64,000 nucleotides of DNA from an uncultured Anaerolineae bacterium (GCA_937995825.1 CALKJO010000014.1:100412-164411), one strand, 5' to 3'; positions 9,543 to 18,640 are shown, counted from the first letter of the stretch. Made by a program: numbers and translations. Notes: generated by a model from the letters alone, not told the origin.

Positions 9543-9571
9543 AAACGCCCGCGTCCAGCTCCGGGCAGGCG
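9541..9571 (-). terminator. Orphan intrinsic terminator upstream of the dehydrogenase
   Basis: On the minus strand a GC-rich stem (CGCCTGC pairing with GCGGGCG, 7 bp with one G-U, at 9571-9565 and 9552-9546) is followed by TTTTT (9545-9541). No minus-strand gene ends nearby on its upstream side. It would therefore end a transcript starting within 9572-9700 or insulate the dehydrogenase promoter. Confidence 0.55.
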
Positions 9572-9690
9572 CTCATCATCGAGAAATCTGATTGGCATGA
9601 AAAAAGCGCAAAGACATAAAGAATCGGGTATATTACAAATTATCCATTTAATGAAAAGTGCAGCAGCGTTTTACAATTGGGAGTGTCATC

Positions 9691-10704
9691 ATGGAATTTG
9701 CAATCACATTTAAAGGCGATATCGATCCTCGGCGGACGGTGGCGCTGTGTAAACAGGCGGAGCAGGCGGGCTTCAGCTATGCGTGGTTCTTCGATTCGCA
9801 TGTGCTGTGGCGCGAATGCTACGTCACGATGGCGATGTGCATGGAACACACGGAGCGGATGCGCTTCGGTCCGTGCGTGACCAATCCCGCCGTCCGCGAC
9901 TGGTCGGTGGCGGCGAGCTTATACGCCACGCTGGCGCTGCAAAGCGGCGGACGCTTCGATCTGGGCATCGGACGCGGCGACAGCAGCCGGCGAATGCTGG
10001 GCAAAAAGCCGGAGACGGTCGAGCGAATGGTCGAATTTGGCGAGAGCGTCAAGAAAATGGTCAGGGGCGAAACGGTCAAATACAGCGAGGACTACGCCGA
10101 AGTCACCATCCCCTGGGCGACCGGCTATGAACTGCCTGTATGGTACGCAGCCTATGGACCCAAAGCGCTGGCAGCCGCTGGGCAGCACGGCGATGGGCTG
10201 ATCATCCAGCTTGCCGACCCGTGGCTGGTCGAGTGGTTCAGCGGGCAGGCGCTGGCAGCCGGTCAGGCTGCTGGCAGAGACATGAGCGGCTTCCGCATCA
10301 TGTCCGCCGCGCCGGTCTGGGTCGGGGATATGAACAAAGCCCGCGAACAAACGCGCTGGTTCCCGGCGATGGTCGGCAATCATGTCGCTGACTTGGTCGA
10401 GCGCTACGGGCGCGACGGCGGCAGCGTCCCCAAGCGCCTGACCGACTACATCGAAGGGCGCAAAGGCTATGACTACCGCCACCACGCCGACAAAGACGCC
10501 GATCATCTCGATTTCATCAGCGATGACATCATCGACAGCTTCGGCATTCTGGGGACGGTCGAGCAGCACATTGAGAAGATCAAAGAGCTGGAGAGCAAAG
10601 GCGTCACCCAGTTCAATATCTACCTGATGTGCGGCGATGAGGAGCGGATCGTCGAGGCATATGGCGAGCAGGTGCTGCCCAAATTCGCCGGCGTCACTGC
10701 CTAA
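9691..10704 (+). CDS. LLM-class F420-dependent oxidoreductase (CPS_4081-like)
   Basis: The 337-residue protein is a TIM-barrel luciferase-like flavin/F420 enzyme. The opening MEFAITFKGDIDPRRTVAL and segments AWFFDSHVLWREC, CVTNPAVRDWSV and GRFDLGIGRGDSSRR match what I know of the TIGR03842 family (F420-dependent oxidoreductase, CPS_4081 type). Members are predicted to use reduced F420; the substrate is unknown. GGGAG lies 7 bases before the ATG at 9691, so the longer frame from 9658 is unlikely. It is a single-gene unit with a weak hairpin plus TTTT after it. Confidence 0.88.
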   Translation: MEFAITFKGDIDPRRTVALCKQAEQAGFSYAWFFDSHVLWRECYVTMAMCMEHTERMRFGPCVTNPAVRDWSVAASLYATLALQSGGRFDLGIGRGDSSRRMLGKKPETVERMVEFGESVKKMVRGETVKYSEDYAEVTIPWATGYELPVWYAAYGPKALAAAGQHGDGLIIQLADPWLVEWFSGQALAAGQAAGRDMSGFRIMSAAPVWVGDMNKAREQTRWFPAMVGNHVADLVERYGRDGGSVPKRLTDYIEGRKGYDYRHHADKDADHLDFISDDIIDSFGILGTVEQHIEKIKELESKGVTQFNIYLMCGDEERIVEAYGEQVLPKFAGVTA

Positions 10705-10707
10705 ATG

Positions 10708-10741
10708 GTTTGAATTTTCATATCACAGAAATCAAACTTTT
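10708..10741 (+). terminator. Weak terminator-like hairpin
   Basis: GTTTGA (10708-10713) can pair with TCAAAC (10732-10737), followed directly by TTTT. The stem is short and AT-rich with an 18-base loop, so this is a tentative call placed just after the oxidoreductase stop codon. Confidence 0.35.
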
Positions 10742-10798
10742 GGTGTATCCATCGGATGGGAAGTCAGGTAGAATGAATGCAAGACTGAATGGTGAAAG

Positions 10799-11491
10799 AT
10801 GATCCCTGACTTTGCACGGCGTAAGGCAAAGTACGAACCGGTCGCGGCGGAACTGCGGGCGGTGTTTGGCTCCCCGGACTGGCGTCCGTTCTCGGAGACG
10901 GCAACGGACGAGCTGATCGACTGCATCCTGAGCCAAAGCACCAATGACACCAACCGCGACCGCGCCTTTGCTGGGCTGAAAGCGGCATTTCCGAGCTGGG
11001 AAGCGGTCATGAACGCGCCCACCGAGCAGGTGATCGCCGCGATCAAGCCCGCAGGCTTGGCGAATCAGAAAGCGCCGCGCATTCAAAACGTGCTGCGGAC
11101 GATCTACGCGCAGCGCGGGACGCTCGACATCGACTTTCTCAAGGAGATGCCGCTGGAGGATGCGCGCGCCTGGCTGATGCGCCTGGACGGTGTGGGACCC
11201 AAAACAGCGGCAATCGTGCTGTGCTTCGCTTTCAACCTGCCTGCCTTCCCAGTCGATACACACATTCACCGCGTTGGACAGCGCATCGGCTTCTTGCCGG
11301 AAGGCATCAGCGCCGAGAAAGCCCATCCAGTCATGGAAGCCATCGTCCCGCCCCAGGACTATTTCGCCTTCCACCTCAATCTGATCCGGCTTGGGCGCGA
11401 AATCTGCACGGCGCGCCGCCCGGCGTGTGAGCGCTGCCCCCTGCAAGCGCACTGCGATTACTATCAAGGCGTGATGAGGCGAGCGGAATGA
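10799..11491 (+). CDS. nth: Endonuclease III-like DNA glycosylase
   Basis: The 230-residue HhH-GPD protein carries the helix-hairpin-helix DGVGPKTAAIV with catalytic Lys135 and the catalytic Asp153 in FPVDTHIHRVG. The [4Fe-4S] ligands are C203, C210, C213 and C219 (C-x6-C-x2-C-x5-C). It should excise oxidised pyrimidines in base-excision repair, with AP-lyase activity given the Lys. GGTGAAAG precedes the ATG. Unusually, it is the first gene of a tightly coupled run: its TGA overlaps the ATG of a sensor kinase (ATGA at 11488-11491). A relative such as a specialised HhH-GPD glycosylase cannot be excluded. Confidence 0.88.
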   Translation: MIPDFARRKAKYEPVAAELRAVFGSPDWRPFSETATDELIDCILSQSTNDTNRDRAFAGLKAAFPSWEAVMNAPTEQVIAAIKPAGLANQKAPRIQNVLRTIYAQRGTLDIDFLKEMPLEDARAWLMRLDGVGPKTAAIVLCFAFNLPAFPVDTHIHRVGQRIGFLPEGISAEKAHPVMEAIVPPQDYFAFHLNLIRLGREICTARRPACERCPLQAHCDYYQGVMRRAE

Positions 11492-13359
11492 CCGACAATA
11501 ACGCTGTCATTCAGGTTACGGATTACGAAGTCGCCGCCATGCGGCACAGTCTGAACCTGCTCAAGACACAGCTTCAGGCGGGACGCATCGACGGCGCATC
11601 GCTGGGCCGGCAGGTCGATCAGCTGATCGACCTGCTGGGACGCCTGGAAGCCGAACATAAGCAGTTGAAGAAGCAGGAACGGCTGGAACAGCTTTACAAG
11701 GTCAGCCGGCTGCTTGGCTCGTCGCTGGATGTGCAGGTCGTGCTGGATCAGGTCATGGATGCCATCATCCAGCTCACCGGAGCCGATCGCGGCTTTCTGA
11801 TGCTGCGCAACGATGACGGCGTGGAGGAGGTCAAGGCGGCGCGCAACCTCGATCAGCAGACGCTCAGCGGCGACAAATTCAGGTATTCGCGGACAGTCGT
11901 CAACAAGGTGCTGGACACCGGCGAGTCGATTGTCACTACCAACGCGGCGGAAGACCCGCGCTTCGCGGGTCAAGCGAGCATCATTGGGCAGTCGCTGCGG
12001 GGCATCATGGCAGCGCCGCTGCGCGTGCGCGGCAAGGTGATCGGCGTGATCTATGTCGATAACCGCGCCGCCGAAGGCTTATTCAAGGATGATGACCTGT
12101 CGGCGCTGGAGCTGTTCGCCGGACAAGCGGCGATCACGCTGGAAAACGCGCAGTTATTCAGCGCGACCGATCAGAAACTGGCGCAGCGCATCGAGGAGCT
12201 GGCGCAGCTTCGGCGCATCGACATGCAGTTGAATGAAACCCTCGACCTCGACAAAGCCATCAGCTACACGCTCGAATGGGCGTGCCGGCTGTCGCAGGCA
12301 GATCGCGGGCATTTTGGGCTGATCGAAGGCGATCATCTGCGAGCGGCGCGCCATTACGGCATCGGCGCGGACGACACCCAGCCGATCTTTCTGGAAAAAT
12401 TATACAGTCAGGCGCTTGAAGCAGCGCAGCGCCGCCAGACGATCCTGATCAATCATGCGGCGCAGCGCAGCGGGATCATGTTCGTCCCGATCCTGCGCGA
12501 GAATGACGCCATCGCGGCGCTGATCCTGCGGCGCGACAGCGGCTTCTTCAGCGCCGATCAGCAGGATTTGGTCGAGCGCGTCGCGGCGCGAGCGGCGGTC
12601 GCGATTGAAAATGCGCGCCTGTATGCGGCGGTGCAGGCAGCCGACCACGCCAAGAGCGAATTCGTCGGCATCGTCGCGCACGACCTGAAAGTCCCGATGG
12701 CGAGCATTTTGGGCTATGCTGACCTGATGCTGATGGACGGCGATCTGAATGAGCAGCACACCCGCTATGTCAACCGCATCCGCGACACGGTCAGGCGGAT
12801 GGAGATGCTGGTCAGCGATCTGGCGGACATCAGCCGCATCGAAAGCGGGCATTTCTCGATGAACGTGACGCGCGTCAAAGTGGCGGACATTATGCGCGAT
12901 CTGCGCGAAAGTATGATGACTCAGATCAAAGCGCGCGAGCATGAGTACATCGAACAGATCGAACCTGATCTGCCCGATCTCAAGACGGACTACTACCGCC
13001 TGCTGCAAGTTCTGACCAATCTGGTCAGCAATGCGGTCAAATACACGCCCAAAGGTGGGACGATCACCGTTTCGGCGTATCGAGCCGATGCCAATGGCGC
13101 GCCGCGCGTCGGCTTCAGCATCCAGGACACCGGCATCGGCTTGTCAAAAGAGGCGACTCGCAGGCTCGGCACAAAATTCTGGCGGGCGGAGGATGAATTC
13201 ACGCGCTCCCAGCCAGGGACGGGCTTGGGCTTTACGATCACGCGCAGTCTGGTTGAGCAGATGGGCAGCCAGATCGAAATCGACAGCGCCGTCGGCAAGG
13301 GCAGCTGCTTCTCATTCAGTGTGGCAGCCATGCTGCCAGTCAGCGAGGCAGTGACATGA
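11488..13359 (+). CDS. Sensor histidine kinase with two GAF domains
   Basis: The 623-residue protein has no membrane segment. An N-terminal coiled-coil-like stretch precedes GAF1 (about 60-210, SSLDVQVVLDQVMDAI to ALELFAGQAAITLENA). GAF2 (about 235-375) follows, then a HisKA domain with phospho-acceptor His in FVGIVAHDLKVP (about residue 397). The HATPase domain (about 500-618) has N box NLVSNAVKYTP, G1 DTGIGLS and G2 GTGLGFT. It is therefore a complete cytosolic kinase sensing a small molecule or redox signal through GAF domains. It overlaps the gene before and the gene after by 4 bases each, so all three are translationally coupled. No response regulator lies nearby. Confidence 0.92.
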   Translation: MTDNNAVIQVTDYEVAAMRHSLNLLKTQLQAGRIDGASLGRQVDQLIDLLGRLEAEHKQLKKQERLEQLYKVSRLLGSSLDVQVVLDQVMDAIIQLTGADRGFLMLRNDDGVEEVKAARNLDQQTLSGDKFRYSRTVVNKVLDTGESIVTTNAAEDPRFAGQASIIGQSLRGIMAAPLRVRGKVIGVIYVDNRAAEGLFKDDDLSALELFAGQAAITLENAQLFSATDQKLAQRIEELAQLRRIDMQLNETLDLDKAISYTLEWACRLSQADRGHFGLIEGDHLRAARHYGIGADDTQPIFLEKLYSQALEAAQRRQTILINHAAQRSGIMFVPILRENDAIAALILRRDSGFFSADQQDLVERVAARAAVAIENARLYAAVQAADHAKSEFVGIVAHDLKVPMASILGYADLMLMDGDLNEQHTRYVNRIRDTVRRMEMLVSDLADISRIESGHFSMNVTRVKVADIMRDLRESMMTQIKAREHEYIEQIEPDLPDLKTDYYRLLQVLTNLVSNAVKYTPKGGTITVSAYRADANGAPRVGFSIQDTGIGLSKEATRRLGTKFWRAEDEFTRSQPGTGLGFTITRSLVEQMGSQIEIDSAVGKGSCFSFSVAAMLPVSEAVT

Positions 13360-14237
13360 CCAACAGCTCATCTCTCGCCCTCGATCAAGCGAAGGCACTG
13401 CTGAACGAGCTGATCGAGGCGGCGCGCACAGGCGCAGTCATCCCGGCACGCCTGCCCGGTCAGCTTGAGGCGATTCAAGCGGCGCTCGATCAGATCAGCG
13501 CGAGCCAGGCTGAAACGCCGCCCGCGCCGGCTGATCGAGCCGAGCTGCTTAAAGAACAGGCTTACTTCGTCTCGCACGCTGTCCACGAACTGCGCACACC
13601 GATGACCAGCATTCGCGGCTATGCCGACATGCTCGCCAGCGAGTCGATGGGCGCAGTCAATGACCTGCAAAAGCAGTTCATCGACACTATCCGCGCCAAT
13701 TCCCGGCGCATGGAAAGCCTGCTGACCGATGTCAGCGATGCCGCCAAGATTCGCGGCGGCACGCTGCGCGTTCAGCCCAAGATGGACATGTTCAAAAACA
13801 TCGCCATGCATGTCGAGAAGCAGATGCGACCGGTCGCGGAGAGCCTCAACCGGTCGCTGGTGATCGACATCCCGCCGGGCTTGCCGCTTCTGAATGTGGA
13901 TAGCGAACTGCTGACCAAGGCGCTGTGCAAGCTGGTCGAAAATGGGCTGCGCTACAGCGGTGAGGACGGCGAAGTCCGGCTGAGCGCCAGCGCCGACGGC
14001 GATCAGCTTGTGATCACAGTGCAGGACAACGGCATCGGCATGACGCCCGCCGAGATCAGCCAACTGGGGACGATCTACTTTCGGTCGGAGCATGAGGTCG
14101 TCCGGTCGCATAAAGGCAGCGGACTGGGCATTCCGGTCGTCTTCGGCATCGTCCGCCTGCTGCATGGGACGATTGAGGTGCAGAGCGAACCGGATCAAGG
14201 GACCACCGTCACGATCAGGCTGACAGGGATGAGTTAG
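13356..14237 (+). CDS. Minimal histidine kinase without sensor domain
   Basis: The 293-residue protein has a short helical N-terminus (about 1-60) and a HisKA domain with His in FVSHAVHELRTPMTSIRGYA (about residue 77). The HATPase domain (about 175-290) carries N box KLVENGLRYSG, G1 DNGIGMT and G2 GSGLGIP. There is no membrane segment, PAS or GAF. It is a bare catalytic kinase that would need a partner for input, perhaps the GAF kinase it overlaps by ATGA. Its HisKA/HATPase domains resemble the preceding kinase, which suggests duplication and domain loss. Confidence 0.9.
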   Translation: MTNSSSLALDQAKALLNELIEAARTGAVIPARLPGQLEAIQAALDQISASQAETPPAPADRAELLKEQAYFVSHAVHELRTPMTSIRGYADMLASESMGAVNDLQKQFIDTIRANSRRMESLLTDVSDAAKIRGGTLRVQPKMDMFKNIAMHVEKQMRPVAESLNRSLVIDIPPGLPLLNVDSELLTKALCKLVENGLRYSGEDGEVRLSASADGDQLVITVQDNGIGMTPAEISQLGTIYFRSEHEVVRSHKGSGLGIPVVFGIVRLLHGTIEVQSEPDQGTTVTIRLTGMS

Positions 14238-14269
14238 ACGATCACCTAGTGGGTTTTTGCGAGGGAAGC

Positions 14270-16153
14270 ATGGCAGACTCGGCGATGAGCTATGAAGAAG
14301 CGCTGAACGTTCTGACGAAAATGAAGAACGCCGCGCCCGCCGTCGCCAAAACCAAACTCTCTGGGGTGCTCGCGCTGCTTGAGGCGATGCATCAGCGCGA
14401 GCAGGTCGCTGAATCGAAGCCGTCCACTGTCGAAGCCGAGAAAGCCGATCCAGCCGCCAGCGACAGCCGCCAGCGCAGCAGCCCACCTCAGAAATCTGAG
14501 CCTGTTCGTTCTGCGCCGATGCGTCTGCCGCTCGGCAAAACGATCGATGATATCTTTCAGGACTTTGACCCGGAGCAGTTCTCGATTGAGAGTATGCCGG
14601 CTGGCGATTCGCGCCCGGGCATCGCCCGCTCACCGGACACGTCCGAGCTGTTCGCCGATCTGCCCGAATTTCAGCCGCAGCGCGAGGTCGATCCGCGCGA
14701 TTTCACGCTCGATACCGCGCTGGGCATCGATCAGGCGGCGTCACCATCCGGCGATCTGCTGGCGGTCATGGGCTTGGATGAAGAACCCAAGCCTGTGCCG
14801 GACTTATTCGCCGACATGCCGAGCGCGACCGATGATGAGGCTCCGCTGCGCGAACTGCTGACGAGTATTGCTCCCGACCTCGCCCCGCCCGCCGAAGCGC
14901 CGCCGGAGCGCACACCGCATGATCTGCGGACGCGCAGCCAGCTTCTCAAGCGCGTGGAAGCGGGCGCGCTGACGAGCGAGATCGGCGTCGAAGACGTAAT
15001 CGACATGCTGCGCGAGCCAGAGCAGGCTCCAGAACAGCCGCAGGATGCCTGGAACGCGACCGCTGTGCTGCGCGATCTAGAGGTGGAGCGCAGCAGCAGC
15101 GCGCTTTGGGATGAGACGGCTGCGCTGTTTGCGCCGGAAGCGATGCGCGACACGTCGGAATTCGACCGCTTGATGGGCTGGGATGCAGCCGCCCCTGTCA
15201 GCGGCGCAGGGGACGACGCGCCTCAACCGCCGCGCTTCGGCGCAACCGACCGGCTCGAGCAGGCAGCATGGAACGCGGACTATCAGCCGCCGCCGCTGGA
15301 GAGCGTGTTTGACGGCGGCGTTAGCGCGGATGGCGGAGTCGTGCCGGACGAATACGCCGTCTATGACGCCGACGCGGTCGGCGGGCAGGAAGCGCTGGAC
15401 AATCTGGTCGCCTTTGCGATGGGCGAAGCGCCGGAGCGCGGCAGCGAGGGCGATCTGCCAGGCGCGACAGCCCTGCTGACTAATGTTCGGGAAGTGCTGA
15501 AGCCGTCGCTGCTGCTGCTGCACGCGCAGACCGAGCTTTTGCGCGAGCGCGCTGTTGAAGCGCTCGACGAGCGTGACGCGGAGATGGTGCGGCTGATGCA
15601 CGACAACGCCGATATGGCGCTGACGCTGCTGGAGTCGCTGGAAATGGTCATGCAGTTGAGCGAAAATGCGCTCGACCTGAACATCACTGCGTTTTCGGCG
15701 CTGAATTTGCTGCGCGATGCGGGCGAGCGGATGCAGGATCGGGCGCGGCTTTACCGCCACCGGATCACGGTCATGCTGGATCGCCGTCTGCCGCCGCTGC
15801 GTGCCGATTATCGGCGGACGCTGGCGATCCTGGTCGATCTGATGGACAACGCCGTGCGCTATACACCGGAGGGCGGGACGAGCCGGATCGCGGTCGATCA
15901 TCTCGGCGGCTGTGTGTTGTTCACCGTCGCCGACAACGGCATCGGCTTGAGCGACGCCGACATGGCGTATATCGGGCAGCCGTTCTGGCGCGCGCTGCAT
16001 CAGCCGCTGGTGCGGGCGCATCGCGGGACGGGCTTGAGGCTGTATCTGGCGCGGCGCGTGCTGGAGATGCAGGGCGGCGCGCTTTTTTTCAGCGGCGAAC
16101 CGAACGCAGGCAGCACCTTCAGCTTCACCGTGCCGGTGGCAGCCGGGGATTAA
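14270..16153 (+). CDS. Histidine-kinase-like protein lacking the phospho-acceptor His
   Basis: The product is 627 residues from the ATG at 14270 (GAGGGA 3 bases upstream; an in-frame GTG at 14249 is weaker). A short helical N-terminus (about 1-40) leads into some 350 residues rich in Asp, Glu, Pro and Ala, probably disordered. A HisKA-like helical hairpin follows (about 395-470). Where its neighbour has HELRTP, this protein has REVLKP, so the phospho-acceptor His is Arg. The HATPase domain (about 520-625) keeps DLMDNAVRYTP, DNGIGLS and HRGTGLR, so ATP binding looks intact. It is probably a pseudokinase or scaffold working with the two upstream kinases, or it modifies them; this is inference. 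Confidence 0.8.
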   Translation: MADSAMSYEEALNVLTKMKNAAPAVAKTKLSGVLALLEAMHQREQVAESKPSTVEAEKADPAASDSRQRSSPPQKSEPVRSAPMRLPLGKTIDDIFQDFDPEQFSIESMPAGDSRPGIARSPDTSELFADLPEFQPQREVDPRDFTLDTALGIDQAASPSGDLLAVMGLDEEPKPVPDLFADMPSATDDEAPLRELLTSIAPDLAPPAEAPPERTPHDLRTRSQLLKRVEAGALTSEIGVEDVIDMLREPEQAPEQPQDAWNATAVLRDLEVERSSSALWDETAALFAPEAMRDTSEFDRLMGWDAAAPVSGAGDDAPQPPRFGATDRLEQAAWNADYQPPPLESVFDGGVSADGGVVPDEYAVYDADAVGGQEALDNLVAFAMGEAPERGSEGDLPGATALLTNVREVLKPSLLLLHAQTELLRERAVEALDERDAEMVRLMHDNADMALTLLESLEMVMQLSENALDLNITAFSALNLLRDAGERMQDRARLYRHRITVMLDRRLPPLRADYRRTLAILVDLMDNAVRYTPEGGTSRIAVDHLGGCVLFTVADNGIGLSDADMAYIGQPFWRALHQPLVRAHRGTGLRLYLARRVLEMQGGALFFSGEPNAGSTFSFTVPVAAGD

Positions 16154-16647
16154 ATCCGGCTGTAGAGCCGCCCGCCGAATTCATCGACCAGCCGGTTATC
16201 GAGTTCATCAGCGTAGGCGGCGACGATGTTGATCATGCTGTTGGCCTCGTCGGCGTCCATGCCGTCAAGCGGGCGCTCGCTGAACACGTAGACCACGTCC
16301 AGATACACGCCGAGCGCCGCATCGGTCATCTGCAGGTTCAGTTCGAGCAGATGCCGGTAGAGCGGCAGCAGCCCGGTCATCGGCAGGTGGAGGATCGGCG
16401 CGAGCGCCTGCAGATAGCCAATGCCCTCGCGCTGCGTCACGTAGACTTCGATGGTGGCGGAGCCGCGCCGAAAGCTCCAGCCGTAGCCGTCCTGCACGCC
16501 GATGCGCGCCGCCGCCGGATCGACACCGATCCCGGAAAGAATCCGCTCCACCGCAGCGGCGCTGTTCTGCATCGCAGCCCCAACCGCCCGATTTTGAAAT
16601 CCCCCCTGACCGATCATGTGCTGCTCCTCTGCTCTGTCATTTCGCAT
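16150..16647 (-). CDS. YbjN / type III chaperone-like small protein
   Basis: The 165-residue protein from the ATG at 16647 (GGGAG upstream) has one alpha/beta domain. It includes GYGWSFRRGSATIEVYV, LPLYRHLLELNLQMTDAALG and YVFSERPLDG, the pattern of YbjN and CesT-like domains. In that family a helix and strand order supports dimerisation and protein binding. The function is unknown; such proteins are often linked with stress or protein handling. A second ATG at 16617 also has a strong GAGGAG site, so the first 10 residues are uncertain. It overlaps the end of the pseudokinase gene by 4 bases tail to tail and is divergent from prfA. Confidence 0.65.
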   Translation of the reverse strand: MRNDRAEEQHMIGQGGFQNRAVGAAMQNSAAAVERILSGIGVDPAAARIGVQDGYGWSFRRGSATIEVYVTQREGIGYLQALAPILHLPMTGLLPLYRHLLELNLQMTDAALGVYLDVVYVFSERPLDGMDADEANSMINIVAAYADELDNRLVDEFGGRLYSRI

Positions 16648-16674
16648 GCGCTCTCCCACTTTGCTTCTCCGTCC

Positions 16675-16702
16675 ACTATAATACAAAAGCTCATTTATCC
16701 AA
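16675..16702. promoter_or_regulatory. Overlapping divergent promoter elements (prfA / YbjN-like gene)
   Basis: A plus-strand TATAAT (16677-16682) lies 35 bases before the prfA ATG. On the minus strand TATAGT (16680-16675) with TTGGAT (16702-16697), spaced 16 bases, points at the YbjN-like gene. The two -10 elements share four bases. No clear -35 is seen for the prfA direction. Confidence 0.45.
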
Positions 16703-16717
16703 TCTGGCACAACCATC

Positions 16718-17788
16718 ATGTACGACAAACTGGCAGCGATTGAAGCCCGCTATGACGAACTGGAACGCCTGCTCAGCGATCCGGCGGTGCTGAGCGATTA
16801 CGATAAAATCGCCGAATACAGCAAGGAACGCGCTAATATCGGCGAGATCGTTGAGGTATACCGCGATTATCAGCGTCAGATGACCGAGCTGGAAGACGCG
16901 CGGGCGCTGCTAGAGGGCGAAACCGACGCCGAACTGCGCGCGATGGCGCAGGACGAGATCGCCGCGCTGGAGCGCAGCACCGAGGCGCTGCGCGAGCGGC
17001 TCAAGCGGCTGCTGCTGCCCAAGGACAAGCGCGATGATAAGAACGTCATCATGGAGATTCGCGCTGGCGCGGGCGGCGACGAGTCGGGCTTATTCGCGGC
17101 GGACTTGTTCCGTATGTACAGTTACTACGCGCAGCGGCGCGGCTGGAAGATCGAGGTGATCGACCAGAGCGAGACCGGCATCGGCGGCTTCAAGGAGATC
17201 AAATTTGAGGTCAAAGGGGCGGGCGCATACAGCCGCCTGAAATGGGAGAGCGGCGTGCATCGCGTCCAGCGCGTGCCGGAGACAGAGAGCCAGGGGCGCG
17301 TTCACACCAGCACGGTCACCGTTGCAGTGCTGGCGGAGATGGATGAAGTCGATGTCGAGCTGGACATGAACGATGTGCGCGTGGACGTGTATCGCAGCGG
17401 CGGCGCGGGCGGTCAGTCAGTCAACACGACCGACTCGGCGGTGCGCATGACCCATATCCCGACCGGGATCGTGGTGGCGGTGCAGGACGAGCGCAGCCAG
17501 CTTCAGAACCGCATCCGCGCCAAGCAGATTCTGATCGCGCGCCTGTATGAGCTTGAACTCGAACGCCAGCGCAATGAACAGGAAAACGAGCGCCGCAGCC
17601 AAGTTGGGACGGGCGAGCGCAGCGAGAAAATCCGCACCTACAACTACCCGCAGAACCGCGTCACCGACCATCGCATCAACCTCACCAGCTACAACCTGCC
17701 CGCCGTCATGGATGGCGACCTGGACGAGTTTATCGACGCGCTGATCCTTCAGGATCAGGCGGAAAAGCTGGCGAACGCGACCGCATGA
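16718..17788 (+). CDS. prfA: Peptide chain release factor 1
   Basis: The 356-residue protein has the class-I release factor layout. It starts with a helical domain (about 1-105), then [20 protein letters not shown] and the PCRF region. The catalytic GGQ loop is at about residue 230 in [20 protein letters not shown], followed by a C-terminal basic tail region. Length and N-terminal helix fit RF1 (UAA/UAG) more than RF2, and no RF2-type programmed frameshift is present. The Gln of GGQ is the substrate of PrmC, whose gene follows with a 4-base ATGA overlap, a common pairing. Confidence 0.95.
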   Translation: MYDKLAAIEARYDELERLLSDPAVLSDYDKIAEYSKERANIGEIVEVYRDYQRQMTELEDARALLEGETDAELRAMAQDEIAALERSTEALRERLKRLLLPKDKRDDKNVIMEIRAGAGGDESGLFAADLFRMYSYYAQRRGWKIEVIDQSETGIGGFKEIKFEVKGAGAYSRLKWESGVHRVQRVPETESQGRVHTSTVTVAVLAEMDEVDVELDMNDVRVDVYRSGGAGGQSVNTTDSAVRMTHIPTGIVVAVQDERSQLQNRIRAKQILIARLYELELERQRNEQENERRSQVGTGERSEKIRTYNYPQNRVTDHRINLTSYNLPAVMDGDLDEFIDALILQDQAEKLANATA

Positions 17789-18615
17789 CGGTGAAGGATG
17801 CTCTGAAGCGGGCGCGCGGGCGAGTCGCCTCGCTGGACGCGCACATCCTGCTGGCGCATGTGCTGGGCTGCGCGCGCGCTGACCTGATCGCCCACCCGGA
17901 ACGCGAACTGACCGCTGATCAGGCGGCGCATTATCAGTCGCTGATCGGGCGCGCCGCTGACGGCGAACCGCTGGCATATATCTTGGGGCGGCGCGCCTGG
18001 TATGATATGGATTTATATGTCACGCCCGCCGTCCTCGTCCCGCGACCGGAGACCGAGCTGCTGCTCGAACGGGCATTGGCGTTTCTGGCAGCCTGCGCTG
18101 ATGCGCCCCGGGTGATCGATGTTGGCACAGGCAGCGGCGCGCTGGCGGTCGGGGTGAAAAAGCACCATCCGCGCGCCGTCGTCCATGCGCTGGACATCAG
18201 CGCGGCGGCGCTGGGCGCAGCGCGGCGCAATGCCGCTGTCTACGCGCCGGCAGTGATCTTCCATCAGGGCGATCTGCTCACACCGCTGATCGGCGCTGCG
18301 CCGTTCGATCTGATCATGGCAAATCTGCCCTATATCCCGTCCGAGACGGCGCGCGGGCTGCCAGTGGCAAGGCATGAGCCGCTGATCGCGCTCGACGGCG
18401 GCGCGGACGGGCTGGCGCTGATCGCGCGGCTGCTGGCGCAGATCGCAGATGGGCGTATGGCGCGCGCTGGCGGGCTGATCCTGCTGGAGATCGGCGCGGA
18501 TCAGGGCGCGGCATGTAGCGCCTTGGCGCGCGATCATCTCCCCGGCGCGGCAGTCCGTGTCTTGCCGGATTATGCCGGGTTGGATCGCATCCTGGAAATT
18601 CAAATCGAGGTTTGA
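17785..18615 (+). CDS. prmC: Release factor glutamine methyltransferase
   Basis: The 276-residue protein has the N-terminal helical bundle that contacts release factors (about 1-75) and a SAM-dependent methyltransferase fold. The SAM motif is [15 protein letters not shown] (about 112-126), and the active-site loop is [14 protein letters not shown] (about 173-186). The classical NPPY motif reads NLPY, keeping the Asn and Tyr. It methylates the GGQ glutamine of release factors, consistent with its coupling to prfA. The rho promoter overlaps its stop codon. Confidence 0.92.
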   Translation: MTVKDALKRARGRVASLDAHILLAHVLGCARADLIAHPERELTADQAAHYQSLIGRAADGEPLAYILGRRAWYDMDLYVTPAVLVPRPETELLLERALAFLAACADAPRVIDVGTGSGALAVGVKKHHPRAVVHALDISAAALGAARRNAAVYAPAVIFHQGDLLTPLIGAAPFDLIMANLPYIPSETARGLPVARHEPLIALDGGADGLALIARLLAQIADGRMARAGGLILLEIGADQGAACSALARDHLPGAAVRVLPDYAGLDRILEIQIEV

Positions 18616-18640
18616 CCCACCGAAAAAAGTATGCTATAAT
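18612..18640 (+). promoter_or_regulatory. Near-consensus sigma-70 promoter of rho
   Basis: TTGACC (18612-18617), a 17-base spacer, an extended TGC and a perfect TATAAT (18635-18640) form a near-ideal promoter. It overlaps the prmC stop codon. The predicted start near 18647 gives rho a leader of about 145 bases, which is C-rich (26 C to 13 G over 18651-18730 by hand count). Confidence 0.85.

Noticed and set aside
14249..14269. GTG start for the third kinase-like gene
   Set aside because: The ATG at 14270 has a better ribosome-binding site; the GTG adds seven unsupported residues.
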